NCBI RefSeq assembly: GCF_019880225.1
Contig: NZ_CP082284.1
Location: forward strand, 1,798,001 to 1,862,000
Length of the DNA: 64,000 nt
Reading direction: 5' to 3'
Origin: Halobaculum rubrum
Lineage (GTDB): Archaea; Halobacteriota; Halobacteria; Halobacteriales; Haloferacaceae
Shown one piece after another: positions 10,036 to 17,935 of the stretch (its first letter is position 1; the number at the start of each line of letters is the position of its first letter). Below the pieces are notes generated by a model, which made no database searches, was not told the origin of the DNA, and saw only the letters and a list, made by a program, of their open reading frames with translations. The position numbers and the translations under genes were made by a program.

Positions 10036-10233
10036 TACCGGACCGATCGTTGTCCGGTTGGACTCGACCGTGGTAGCGGAGACCGCCGGACGTTCTGTCG
10101 GGGCCTGAATCGCCCGAACGGCTTCTCGTTCCTCAGGAAGGCGTTCGAAGTATCAGTGCAGATCTGCTTGGATAAGCGAGTACGCACTCATCGCGTCGAT
10201 TTCGGTGTTCAGTGAACTGGTGAGATCGTCCAT
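10024..10233 (-). pseudogene. Possible small gene interrupted by an in-frame TGA
   Basis: On the minus strand an ATG at 10233 opens a frame beginning MDDLTSSLNTEIDAM. It runs 26 codons to a TGA at 10153-10155, then continues without other stops (YFERLPEEREAVRAIQ) to a TAG at 10024. Both halves look haloarchaeal: acidic, amphipathic and helical. The interrupting codon is one C-to-T change from CGA (Arg). A purine-rich stretch precedes the ATG. The far end overlaps the last codons of the small membrane protein gene on the other strand. It could be a decayed gene, a real 26-residue peptide, or chance. Confidence 0.3.
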
Positions 10234-10337
10234 CACGTTCCTTCACCTTCCGATAGTAAATTGAACCTATACAGTCGGGTATACTGGCTCGCTACTGGCG
10301 TCAACTACCGATACTCGGAAGGCGACAGCGTGAGAAG

Positions 10338-10408
10338 TGGGACCGCCGAGATTCGAACTCAGGTCCTACGGACCCCATCCGCAGAGGATACCACTACCCT
10401 ACGGTCCC
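10338..10408 (-). tRNA. tRNA-Pro (anticodon GGG)
   Basis: Reading the minus strand, a complete cloverleaf forms. The acceptor stem is GGGACCG pairing with CGGTCCC, and the discriminator base is A. The D-loop carries A14, G18, G19 and A21. The anticodon stem is TGCGG/CCGTA around the loop ATGGGGT (U33, anticodon GGG), and the T-arm is CTGAG/CTCGG around TTCGAAT. There is no intron and no encoded CCA. Its 3' end faces the AT-richer patch, the usual side for integrative elements. Confidence 0.93.
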
Positions 10409-10499
10409 GCACTCGGGTAAAAACGAGCACCGGGGTTAAGCGCTTCGTTTCATTGGGGCCACGTCGTCGTGCGATCACACGGCATGGACTCGGCGGTGC

Positions 10500-11612
10500 T
10501 CACTGGTCCGCGCCCTCTTGACCTCTCGGCACAACCAGCTCCCCGTCGTCGCGGACGGCCATGCTCGCCACCGGGGTCCCCTCGTAGACGGCCAAGCCCT
10601 CGGCCCGACCGATCAGGTAGCCGTCGTGCTCGCTTTCGACAGTGGTCACCGTTTCGCCGTGCGGGGTCACCACGTCGGCGACGGCGTCCCCCGCCTCCAC
10701 GGTTTCGCCGACTGCGACGCGGTGACGCAGCAGGCCCGCCTCCTCGACACGCGGGCCGACGAACCGCCGCACGGGGTACTCGACGGGCGGGTCCGGGGCG
10801 CCGACTCCCGCCTCCGTGATCCCCGCCGGCGGCGAGTCGAGCAGTCCGAACTCGACCGCGGCGGCGGCGATACCGGCGACGCCAGCCGCGCGGGCGTCCT
10901 CCTCCACGACGCTGTGGCCGCCCAACTCGGCGGTGACCGCGGGGATCCCGGCGGTGTTGAGCGCGGCGCCGGCGGTCGAGCGTTGGAGGGACTGTCCGAC
11001 GTACTCCTCGGCGGGGTACTCGGTAAGGACCGGAAGCCCGAGGGCCGTCGCGAGGCGGTCGAGATCCTCCGCCAGCCCTTCCGCTTCCGCCTCGGTCCGC
11101 TTTTCGCCGTACAGCACCCGGTCGCGGATGGTGAACGGCATCGACCCGATCTGCGCGGTGTGGCAGTCGACGAGTAGGTCCGCGGAGTCGGTCAACGCCT
11201 CGAACAGCCGGGTGTCGATGCGCTCTTGCGTCTCGGGCGGGCGCGACCCCTCGCGCTCGGTGTCCGGGAAGTAGCGGTTCGGATCGTCGCCGCCGTAGTA
11301 GGAGGTGCGCTCGGTGCGCCGCACGCCGGCCGGGTTGACGACGGGGACGACGACGACCGCACCCGCGATGCCCTCCGCTCCGACCGCATCGGCGAACGTC
11401 GCGGCCGCGTCCTGCGCGACTGCGACGCCGGTGGCCTCGTCGCCGTGGACGCCGCCCGTCACCCAGAGCACGGGGCCGTCGTCGGCGCCGTTGATCACGG
11501 TGACGGGGAGTCGTTCGCTTCCGCCGGTCGGGAGGTCGGTCGCGTGGAGCCAGCCGTCCGCGCGCTCGCCGGGAGCGGCGCTCGCGGAGCCGACATCGAG
11601 GATGTCGCTCAT
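10500..11612 (-). CDS. Succinylglutamate desuccinylase/aspartoacylase family metallohydrolase
   Basis: A 370-residue zinc carboxypeptidase-like deacylase of the AstE/AspA family. The metal ligands are visible: VHGDE (H56, E59) and the later DCHTAQ (H151). NPAGVRRTERTSYY matches the substrate-binding loop, and TAELGGHS supplies the general-base Glu. The last 90 residues form a biotinyl-lipoyl-like beta barrel (GETVEAGDAVADVVTPHGE) common in this family. It hydrolyses an N-acyl or amide bond on an unknown cytoplasmic substrate. It lies about 100 bases downstream of cbf5 on the same strand. Confidence 0.88.
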   Translation of the reverse strand: MSDILDVGSASAAPGERADGWLHATDLPTGGSERLPVTVINGADDGPVLWVTGGVHGDEATGVAVAQDAAATFADAVGAEGIAGAVVVVPVVNPAGVRRTERTSYYGGDDPNRYFPDTEREGSRPPETQERIDTRLFEALTDSADLLVDCHTAQIGSMPFTIRDRVLYGEKRTEAEAEGLAEDLDRLATALGLPVLTEYPAEEYVGQSLQRSTAGAALNTAGIPAVTAELGGHSVVEEDARAAGVAGIAAAAVEFGLLDSPPAGITEAGVGAPDPPVEYPVRRFVGPRVEEAGLLRHRVAVGETVEAGDAVADVVTPHGETVTTVESEHDGYLIGRAEGLAVYEGTPVASMAVRDDGELVVPRGQEGADQ

Positions 11613-11714
11613 GTTCGTGTCTGGCTCCCCCGGGCGAAAAATCCCCGAGCACCGGCAGTCGATGCGCCCGTCCGCGTCCCGTCTGCTGACGGGGGCAGCA
11701 GATGACCGTCCCGC

Positions 11715-12614
11715 TCAGACCAGCACGCGTTCCAACTCGACGACCTCCCCGGACTCCGCGTCCGGGTCGCCGACGAGCGTCCCGAGACACACCGCCGAGC
11801 AGTTCGGCGTGTAGCACGCGAGCAAGTCGCCCTCTTCGGGTTCGCCCGCGGCGACCTCGCCGGTCGCGATCACGCCGGGTGCGTACACCGGCGCGCCGTT
11901 GGCGATCTCGTGGGCCGCCGACTCGGCGACCGTGAGCGACGGAAGCCCGGTCAGCGCCTCCTCGGCCGGACGAAGAGCCTCGCGCAACAGCGACTCGTCC
12001 GGCTCCCCGTCGATGGTGTCGTCTCCCTCTGCGAAGGCGAGGCCGTCGACGAGGTCGTGCAGGGTGTGGAGGTCGCGGTCGTCGAACGGGTCGGTCGCGG
12101 TGCGTCGGAGGTGGCCCATGTGGCCGCCGGTGCCGAGCGCGAGCCCGATGTCGTGACACAGCTTTCGGATGTACGTCCCCGACTCACAGCGAATCCTGAG
12201 CAGGACCTGCCGGTCCGTGCGGTCGAGCACGTCGAGGTCGTACACCTCGCGAGTGCGGAGTTTCCGCTTGACGGCGGACTTACGCGGCGGTTTCTGGTAC
12301 ACCTCGCCCTCGAACTCGCCGACGACGCGGTCGAGATCGGTCGGGGGCCTGCCGTGGAGTTCCAGCACGGCGACGTACTCCTTGGCGCCCTCGAGAAACA
12401 CCTGCGCCATCCGGGTCGCGTCGCCGGTCAGGGTCGGCAGACAGCCGGTCACCTTCGGGTCGAGCGTCCCCGAGTGGGCCGCGCGGTCGACGCCCAGGAT
12501 ATCGCGGACCCATCCGGCGACCTGGTGGGCCGACGGCCCCGCGGGCTTGTCGAGGTTGACGACGCCGAAGCCGGCGAGGTCGTCGACTGATCGCTCCTCG
12601 GGGGCCGGGCGCAT
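11715..12614 (-). CDS. cbf5: tRNA/rRNA pseudouridine synthase Cbf5 (aTruB)
   Basis: A 299-residue protein. It is the catalytic subunit of H/ACA guide RNPs and can also make pseudouridine 55 in tRNA. The TruB-family motif HSGTLDPKVTG holds the catalytic Asp, KEYVAVLELHG follows, and CESGTYIRKLCHDIG is the conserved motif that closes the active site. A PUA domain ends the protein (APGVIATGEVAAG region). The gene starts 2 bases after the stop of the kinase gene cmk, an arrangement known from archaeal secY-adk-cmk-cbf5 operons. It is slightly shorter than most Cbf5 proteins. Confidence 0.95.
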   Translation of the reverse strand: MRPAPEERSVDDLAGFGVVNLDKPAGPSAHQVAGWVRDILGVDRAAHSGTLDPKVTGCLPTLTGDATRMAQVFLEGAKEYVAVLELHGRPPTDLDRVVGEFEGEVYQKPPRKSAVKRKLRTREVYDLDVLDRTDRQVLLRIRCESGTYIRKLCHDIGLALGTGGHMGHLRRTATDPFDDRDLHTLHDLVDGLAFAEGDDTIDGEPDESLLREALRPAEEALTGLPSLTVAESAAHEIANGAPVYAPGVIATGEVAAGEPEEGDLLACYTPNCSAVCLGTLVGDPDAESGEVVELERVLV

Positions 12615-12616
12615 GG

Positions 12617-13195
12617 TCAGAAGTCGTAGTCGACGCCCTCGACGGGGATCTTCCCCTCGTCGGTGTCGGGGTCGTACGAATCGATGGCGGTCGTGAGCAT
12701 TCCGAGCATCCCTTCCGGCGACCAGCGGGCGGTGTTGTACACCAGGTCGTAGATGCTCAGGTCGTCGATGTGGATGTTGTAGTACTCGCGGTAGCGCTTC
12801 GCCTCGCTGCTCTCGCGGCGACGCGTCTCCTCGATCACCCGATCCAGCGGTTTCTCCTCCCGGTCGACGATCCGCTCACAGCGGACGTCGAGCGGCGCGT
12901 CGAGCCAGATCCGGAGATCCGCATGATCGCCCGCGAGCCACCCCGCGAGGCGCGATTCCAGCAGCACGTCGTCCCGTTCGACGGCGACATCGCGCAGGCG
13001 ACGGTCGAGGTCGCGGTCGATCTGGTCGTCCTCCTCGGCGAGCTCGTTGAACTCGACGGGCGTCATGTCACGCTCTGCGGCGAGGTCGCGGAAGATGTCG
13101 CCGCCGGAGACGTGTTCGAGGTCGAACGCCTCCGCGAGCGCGGCGGCGGTGGTGCTCTTCCCGCTGCCCGGCGGGCCGGAGACCGTTAGCAACAT
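12617..13195 (-). CDS. cmk: Cytidylate kinase (archaeal type)
   Basis: A 192-residue P-loop kinase that phosphorylates CMP and dCMP. The Walker A motif SGPPGSGKST sits at residues 6-15. The archaeal signature HVSGGDIFRDLA follows, and a lid region contains repeated Arg residues (EETRRRESSEAKRYREYY). Length and order match archaeal Cmk rather than the larger bacterial enzyme. It is transcribed just upstream of cbf5 with a 2-base gap, so the two are almost certainly cotranscribed. Confidence 0.95.
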   Translation of the reverse strand: MLLTVSGPPGSGKSTTAAALAEAFDLEHVSGGDIFRDLAAERDMTPVEFNELAEEDDQIDRDLDRRLRDVAVERDDVLLESRLAGWLAGDHADLRIWLDAPLDVRCERIVDREEKPLDRVIEETRRRESSEAKRYREYYNIHIDDLSIYDLVYNTARWSPEGMLGMLTTAIDSYDPDTDEGKIPVEGVDYDF

Positions 13196-13360
13196 AACGA
13201 CACTCGGCCCGTCGCGGTCAAAAAGGCGTCCATGTCTCCTGCGGTGTGTGGCGCGCTCGCGTGGCTCTCCCGTACCCGTGGATCGCCCGCGATCGTGGCG
13301 CCCCCGCGACCGGAGCTCCTGCGCTTGCTCGGCGTCCCGGGGGACGTTCGGCCGGCCTCC

Positions 13361-14158
13361 TCAGCCGTCGAGCACCCTCCCGGGCGTCACCGGTTCGGCG
13401 TCCGAACGGGCCCGATCGAAGCGCTCGCGAGCCCAGTCCACGGCTCCCGGGTCGTCGTTGACCGCCACGCCGCCGACGCCGGTGTCGGTGTAGACGACGA
13501 CCCCGGCCTCGTCGTCGCGGTCGTCGTGGGCGGCGACCCACACGCCGAACGCGATCTCCACGGGCGCACAGAAGAACTCGACCGTCCCTGCGCGGAGCTC
13601 GGCGGCGAACTGCTCCCGCCGCTGTTCGATCAGATGCTCCAACACCGCGGGGGTGACGACCATCTCCGGCACCGCGCCGCCGGCGGTCGCCTCCGCGTCG
13701 AACGTGTCGAGGTGGCCCGACAGCGCGGCCGGCGCGACGCCGTACACCGCGTCGGCAGCGCGGACCGACTCGAACAGCCGCTCGACGACGCCGTCGGGGA
13801 GGGCGGGATCCGGCCGACTCACGGACGCTTCGGCGAGAAACCGCGCATCGAGTTCGGTGTCGTCGGGGAGCGCCTCGAACAGCGGCCCGCCCCGCTTGAG
13901 GCCGTCGAGGCGCGTGCGATAGCGGTCGCGCTCGGACAGCGCCCGCGCGCCGACGGCGGTCGCGCGCACCCCGCCGTCGGCGCGTTCCGCGAGCCCCGCG
14001 TCGACCAGTTCGCGCACGCCGCGATCGAGCGTCGTCCGCGGCACGCCGAGCTCGTCGACGAGCCGCCGTTTCTGGACGGGGCCGTCGCACAGCGCCGCGA
14101 GGACGTCGCGGCGCTTCGCGAGCACGCTCGCGACCTCCGTCGCGTCAGCGGTCGTCAT
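13361..14158 (-). CDS. Winged-helix transcriptional regulator, haloarchaeal FilR1-type
   Basis: A 265-residue regulator. The N-terminal 80 residues form a winged helix ([22 protein letters not shown], then [20 protein letters not shown]). The remaining 180 residues resemble the archaeal ligand-sensing domain that follows the helix in many haloarchaeal regulators. The ATG at 14158 is preferred over a TTG 12 bases upstream. It lies beside the tandem repeat region and its target is unknown. Confidence 0.8.
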   Translation of the reverse strand: MTTADATEVASVLAKRRDVLAALCDGPVQKRRLVDELGVPRTTLDRGVRELVDAGLAERADGGVRATAVGARALSERDRYRTRLDGLKRGGPLFEALPDDTELDARFLAEASVSRPDPALPDGVVERLFESVRAADAVYGVAPAALSGHLDTFDAEATAGGAVPEMVVTPAVLEHLIEQRREQFAAELRAGTVEFFCAPVEIAFGVWVAAHDDRDDEAGVVVYTDTGVGGVAVNDDPGAVDWARERFDRARSDAEPVTPGRVLDG

Positions 14159-14380
14159 TCGTCGGGGCAACGGACGGGCGGCTGTTGTGTGTTCCGCTTA
14201 TCGGACCGTTCACCGGACAGTGGGAAGACCACCGGGCGGTGAAGCAATATTGGGTGCTCCAGTACCGTGTACTGCCCCGAATCTCGGGCTCCGACTGCTC
14301 GGCCCTCCACGCCGCGACGGCAGAGCGGCTCCCCTTCCCGCCGTCACCGATGTCTTCTGCTCTGTCGTCACCGGGCCCTC

Positions 14381-14826
14381 CCGCTCCGCCGTGTTCCGAG
14401 ACGCTCGTTCGGTCGCGAGGCTCCGCTCACGGCTCACTACGTTCGCCGTTCGCGTCGAGGCCTCTCGTCACTCACGGGTCGCTGTGCTCCCCGTTCGCCT
14501 CGCGGTCTCCCTCCGGTCGACCGCGCAGCGCTCGGCCTCGCTACTCGCGTCTCGCTGTTATGTGGGCGGAGCGGCACGGAGACCGCTCCGCCGTGTTCCG
14601 AGACGCTCGTTCGGTCGCGAGCCCCGCTCACGGCTCACTACGTTCGCCGTTCGCGTCGAGGCCTCTCGTCACTCACGGGTCGCTGTGCTCCCCGTTCGCC
14701 TCGCGGTCTCCCTCCGGTCGACCGCGCAGCGCTCGGCCTCGCTACTCGCGGCTCGCTGTTATGTGGGCGGAGCGGCACGGCGACCGCTCCGCCGTGTTCC
14801 GAGACGCTCGTTCGGTCGCGAGGCTC
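14381..14826. repeat. 201/202-bp direct tandem duplication, two full copies plus a partial third
   Basis: The string CCGCTCCGCCGTGTTCCGAG recurs at 14381, 14583 and 14784. The bases between are near-identical in copies one and two, with a one-base length difference just after GGTCGCGAG. The third copy runs about 43 bases and ends at the stop codon of moaB. Each junction carries a perfect 10-bp inverted repeat, GGCGGAGCGG and CCGCTCCGCC, around an 8-base loop (14565-14592 and 14766-14793). Short frames across the copies are Arg-rich shadows without protein features. The rest of the 670-base gap (14159-14380) shows no gene. Confidence 0.9.
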
Positions 14827-14828
14827 CC

Positions 14829-15485
14829 TCACTCGCGTCTCGCGAGCCCCGCGAGATGGCCCGCCTCCTCCACGATGATCTCCTCGCTCCCGAGCCGCGC
14901 GGCGTTCTCGCTCCCGGGGAGACAGAACACCGGGACGCCGCCGGCGACCCCGGCGGTCGCGCGCGTCCCGACGACCATCGTTCCGATCTCGTCGTGGCTC
15001 ATCGACCGGAACAGCTCCCCGAACCCCGGGAGCTCCTTGTCGAGCAACGGCGCGACCGCCTCGACGGTCACGTCGTCCGGGGTGACGCCCGTGCCGCCGG
15101 TCGTCACGACGCAGTCCACGTCGCCGCGGTCGACGAAGCGGTCGACGGTCCCCTGCACGCTGTCGAAGTCGTCGCCGACGATCTCGCGGACGACCACCTC
15201 GTCGCCCGCCGACTCGACGGCCGATTCGATGGCGTCGCCGGCGACGTCGTCCTCGTACTCCCGCGACGAGGACACCGTGAGGACCGCGTACCCGAGCTGG
15301 TCGACGTCGTGGGCGTGGTGCTCGTGGTCGTCGTGCGCGTGGGCCCCTCCGCTCTCGTGGCCGTCGCCGTGGCCGCCGTGTTCGTCGTGCTGGCCGTCGC
15401 CGTGGCCGCCGTGTTCGTCGTGCTGGCCGTCGCCGTGGTTATGGCCGTGATCGTGAGCCCGCTCGTGATCGTGGCTGTCACTCAT
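14829..15485 (-). CDS. moaB: MoaB/MogA-type molybdenum cofactor protein with a His-rich N-terminal extension
   Basis: A 218-residue protein. Residues about 60-218 are a MoCF/MogA domain that adenylylates molybdopterin: [32 protein letters not shown] (the GGTG loop), [25 protein letters not shown]. The first 60 residues are almost only His, Asp, Gly and Glu. They arise partly from a perfect 33-bp tandem repeat (15361-15438, 2.4 copies) giving [11 protein letters not shown] units. Such a tail could hold Zn, Ni, Co or Cu. The ATG at 15485 is preferred over an upstream in-frame start that adds a basic, uncharacteristic leader. Confidence 0.9.
   Translation of the reverse strand: MSDSHDHERAHDHGHNHGDGQHDEHGGHGDGQHDEHGGHGDGHESGGAHAHDDHEHHAHDVDQLGYAVLTVSSSREYEDDVAGDAIESAVESAGDEVVVREIVGDDFDSVQGTVDRFVDRGDVDCVVTTGGTGVTPDDVTVEAVAPLLDKELPGFGELFRSMSHDEIGTMVVGTRATAGVAGGVPVFCLPGSENAARLGSEEIIVEEAGHLAGLARRE
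15361..15438. repeat. 33-bp perfect tandem repeat inside moaB
   Basis: A 33-base unit begins at 15361 and repeats exactly at 15394, with a 12-base partial third copy at 15427. It keeps the reading frame and encodes the His/Asp/Gly-rich tail of the MoaB protein. Confidence 0.95.
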
Positions 15486-15530
15486 GGCGACGCCTACCGG
15501 CCGCGAGCGCTTCAACCCCGGGCCCGCGGG

Positions 15531-15992
15531 TTACTCGCCGGTGACGGCGTCGGCGACGAGTCGAACCCCGACGGCAAGGCCCCCGAGTGCGAGGGCGACG
15601 AGCCCGCCCACGAGAAGCCCGACGCCGACGACCCACACTGCGACGGAGACCGTCCCCGAGGTGAGAAACGCGATGCCGAACATGAGAGCGACACCGAACA
15701 CCCCGGCGGCGGCCCCCCCGGCGACGAGCCGGTACGTGCTCGACCGGTCGGCGAGAGGGCCCACGCGGAGCCGGCCGCCGCCAGCCGGGAGTCCGTAGCC
15801 GACGACGGTGACGACGCCGGCGACGGCGGTCCCGAGCAGCGCGAACGCGAACGCGAAGCCCGACGGGACGCCGTCTCCCGTCTCGGGCGGCGGCGGGAGG
15901 TCGAAGACGAACGCCGCGACGGCGACGAATCCGGCGAGACCGACGGCGACGACTCCGGCGCGGAGGGCGGCGAAGAGGCGGGACCGATCCAT
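15531..15992 (-). CDS. Four-helix membrane protein, unknown function
   Basis: A 153-residue protein with about four membrane segments. The first follows a short MDRSRLFAALRAG start, then come a proline-rich loop (LPPPPETGD) and three more hydrophobic helices. The ATG at 15992 is chosen because the upstream extension is Arg/Ser-rich and belongs to the opposite coding pattern. It lies 45 bases upstream of moaB on the same strand. No family is recognised. Confidence 0.65.
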   Translation of the reverse strand: MDRSRLFAALRAGVVAVGLAGFVAVAAFVFDLPPPPETGDGVPSGFAFAFALLGTAVAGVVTVVGYGLPAGGGRLRVGPLADRSSTYRLVAGGAAAGVFGVALMFGIAFLTSGTVSVAVWVVGVGLLVGGLVALALGGLAVGVRLVADAVTGE

Positions 15993-16038
15993 TGGCGACG
16001 CTCGATGGGGCTCAAGGATGGGCTTTGTGGTGGCAGCC

Positions 16039-16245
16039 CTACGTCGCGTCGTCCCCGTCCGGGTCGAACAAGTCCTCGATCCGGCACTCGAAGAACGCCG
16101 CGAGCGTGAACGCCAACTCCAGCGACGGGTCATAGCGCCCGCGCTCGATGCTGTTGATCGTCTGGCGGGTGACGCCGACCTCCTCGGCTAACCCCGCCTG
16201 ACTCAGTCCCCGGTCCTCGCGACGGGCGCGCACGTCGTTGTTCAT
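16039..16245 (-). CDS. Small XRE-family helix-turn-helix regulator
   Basis: A 68-residue DNA-binding protein made almost only of an HTH_3 domain: RREDRGLSQAGLAEEVGVTR, then QTINSIERGRYDPSLELAF, ending in FECRIEDLF. It belongs to the YgzD-like group of short regulators that usually travel with a small membrane protein. Its ATG overlaps the stop of the membrane protein gene by 4 bases, so translation is coupled. The twin palindromes upstream of the operon (16772-16804) are the natural candidate for its binding site. Confidence 0.9.
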   Translation of the reverse strand: MNNDVRARREDRGLSQAGLAEEVGVTRQTINSIERGRYDPSLELAFTLAAFFECRIEDLFDPDGDDAT

Positions 16246-16676
16246 CGTGTCCTGCTGATCCACCCGTATGCGACCGCGAACACGACGAACAGCCCGACGT
16301 AGCCGTACAACACGCCGCCGACGAACGGCGGCGCATCGTAGATCCCGAGGGCGTCCAACGTTCGCGCGCCGGAGGCGCCGAGCACGAGGACGACCGCGGC
16401 CACGACCAGCGTGACGGTGCTCGCACGGCGCTCCAGTTCGGCGTCGCGTTCGTCGAACAGCGTCACGGGGCTGAACTGCCACACCGTGAGGAAGCCGACG
16501 ATCCCGACCCAGTAGGCTGCCTCGGCCGCGACGGGGTACGAGAGGAGCCTGAGCGCGACGTTCGCGACCACGCCGACGCCGACCGAACTGAACAGCAGCC
16601 GTCGGTAGCGCCGACGGGTGGAGACGGTCGGCGTCTCGCCGGATCCGCCTCCGGATCTGAGATCCGTCTCGGTCAT
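16242..16676 (-). CDS. DUF2178-like membrane protein, partner of the XRE regulator
   Basis: A 144-residue protein with about four membrane helices. Between helices two and three it carries FDERDAELERRAS, the charged DERD signature of the DUF2178 group found next to XRE regulators. The N-terminal 35 residues are cytoplasmic and polar. The ATG at 16676 is preferred; a longer frame starts at 16829 but crosses the palindromic operator region. It overlaps the regulator gene by ATGA. The pair may act as a membrane-gated repressor module, which is inference. Confidence 0.75.
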   Translation of the reverse strand: MTETDLRSGGGSGETPTVSTRRRYRRLLFSSVGVGVVANVALRLLSYPVAAEAAYWVGIVGFLTVWQFSPVTLFDERDAELERRASTVTLVVAAVVLVLGASGARTLDALGIYDAPPFVGGVLYGYVGLFVVFAVAYGWISRTR

Positions 16677-16771
16677 CGGTGCGTACCCGCCGGTGTCGCG
16701 TCGAACCGTTCTCCCGTCGATCCCATCCGCCGAGTGGATATCGTGTCGGACATCGTGTGACTCCGCGAGCT

Positions 16772-16804
16772 GTAAAGCTCGCTTTACAGTAAAGGAACCT
16801 TTAC
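16772..16804. promoter_or_regulatory. Twin 16-bp palindromes, probable operator
   Basis: Two perfect palindromes lie side by side: GTAAAGCTCGCTTTAC (16772-16787) and GTAAAGGAACCTTTAC (16789-16804), separated by one A. Both share GTAAAG-n4-CTTTAC half-sites. They lie in the divergent region between the membrane protein/XRE operon and the quinone oxidoreductase gene, 9 bases from a TATA-like TTATACTTA at 16813. A dimeric HTH protein such as the encoded XRE regulator could bind here and control one or both directions. Confidence 0.75.
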
Positions 16805-16812
16805 ACATCGAG

Positions 16813-16821
16813 TTATACTTA
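16813..16821 (+). promoter_or_regulatory. Putative TATA box for the quinone oxidoreductase gene
   Basis: TTATACTTA in GC-rich DNA, about 75 bases before the ATG at 16895 and 9 bases from the twin palindromes. The same bases could serve the opposite strand. Confidence 0.4.
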
Positions 16822-16894
16822 TCGGCCAACCGACCCGTTCCGGCTCGCCGATGGGGAAGGGTTTACTCCCCCCGCGTGGCAGGTGGGAACACGC

Positions 16895-17935
16895 ATGAAG
16901 GCAGTCCAGTTCTCGGAGCACGGCGACCGCGACGTGATCGAGTACGGCGACTTCCCGGATCCCGAACCCGCTCGGGAGGAAGTGATAATCGATGTGAAAG
17001 CGGGCGCGCTCAACCACCTCGACATCTGGACCCGAAAGGGACTCCCTGGGATCGACCTGGAGATGCCGCATATCCCCGGATCCGACGCGGCGGGCGTCGT
17101 CACCGAGATCGGCGAGGGCGTCACCCGCTTCGAGGAGGGCGACCACGTCGCCGTCTCTGCGGGCGTCTCCTGCGGGGAGTGTGAGTTCTGCCGTCACGGC
17201 GAGGAGTCGCAGTGTGTCCGCTTTTCGATCATCGGCGAGCATCAACGCGGCGTCCACTCGGAACTGGCGGCCGTCCCACAGGACAACCTCGTCCCCGTCC
17301 CCGAGCACGTCGACTGGGAGGTCGCCGGCTCCTCCTCGCTCGTGTTTCAGACGGCCTGGCGGATGCTGCTGTCGCAGGGAGAACTCGCGCCCGGCGAGAA
17401 GATCCTCGTCCACGGCGCCTCCGGCGGTGTCGGCCACGCGGCGGTCCAGATCGCCGACTACGTCGGCGCGGAGGTGTACGCGACCGCCTCCACCGAGGAG
17501 AAGCTGGGGTACGCCGAGGAGTTGGGCGCCGAGCACGTCATCAACTACGAGGAGGACGACTTCGCGAGCGAGATCCGCGACCTGACGGGGCGCCGCGGCG
17601 TCGACATGGTCGTCGACCACATCGGCGCGGCGACGTGGCACGACTCGCTGAAGAGCCTCGCGAAGGGCGGCCGGATCGTCACCTGCGGCGCGACCACCGG
17701 CGGCCGACCCGAGACGGACATCAACCGCATCTTCTGGAACCAGCTGAAGGTGATCGGCTCGACGATGGCGACGCCGGGCGAGGTCGACGACGTGCTCGAA
17801 CTCGTCTGGGACGGCACCTTCGAGCCGCGGATCCGTGAGACGCTCCCCATGAGCGAGGCCGCGCGCGCACACGAGATGATCGAAAACCGAGAGGGCTTTG
17901 GCAAGGTGGTGGTTAGACCCGACAGTGAGCTCTGA
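16895..17935 (+). CDS. Zinc-binding alcohol dehydrogenase/quinone oxidoreductase family protein
   Basis: A 346-residue medium-chain dehydrogenase. The N-terminal GroES-like domain has HLDIWTRKGL, PHIPGSDAAGVV and the structural zinc cysteines CGECEFCRHGEESQC. The Rossmann domain has the nucleotide motif VHGASGGVGHAAVQ. The canonical catalytic Cys is absent after the first domain start (NHLDIW), as in quinone-oxidoreductase-like members. Start at the ATG 16895; an upstream in-frame GTG adds four residues only. It faces the XRE operon across the twin palindromes, so its expression may depend on that regulator. Confidence 0.92.
   Translation: MKAVQFSEHGDRDVIEYGDFPDPEPAREEVIIDVKAGALNHLDIWTRKGLPGIDLEMPHIPGSDAAGVVTEIGEGVTRFEEGDHVAVSAGVSCGECEFCRHGEESQCVRFSIIGEHQRGVHSELAAVPQDNLVPVPEHVDWEVAGSSSLVFQTAWRMLLSQGELAPGEKILVHGASGGVGHAAVQIADYVGAEVYATASTEEKLGYAEELGAEHVINYEEDDFASEIRDLTGRRGVDMVVDHIGAATWHDSLKSLAKGGRIVTCGATTGGRPETDINRIFWNQLKVIGSTMATPGEVDDVLELVWDGTFEPRIRETLPMSEAARAHEMIENREGFGKVVVRPDSEL

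Noticed and set aside
8250-10337. Complete integrated element with att sites
   Set aside because: No integrase, transposase or duplicated tRNA-Pro 3' end was seen within the window.
14381-14826. CRISPR-like array
   Set aside because: The repeat is a single 201-bp unit without short repeats and unique spacers.
14437-14832. Two near-identical 64-residue minus-strand frames in the tandem duplication
   Set aside because: They are copies of the repeated DNA, Arg-rich, lack domains, and the second one crosses into moaB.
16677-16829. N-terminal extension of the DUF2178-like protein from an ATG at 16829
   Set aside because: It would place the coding start across the twin palindromes, and the extension lacks membrane or domain features.
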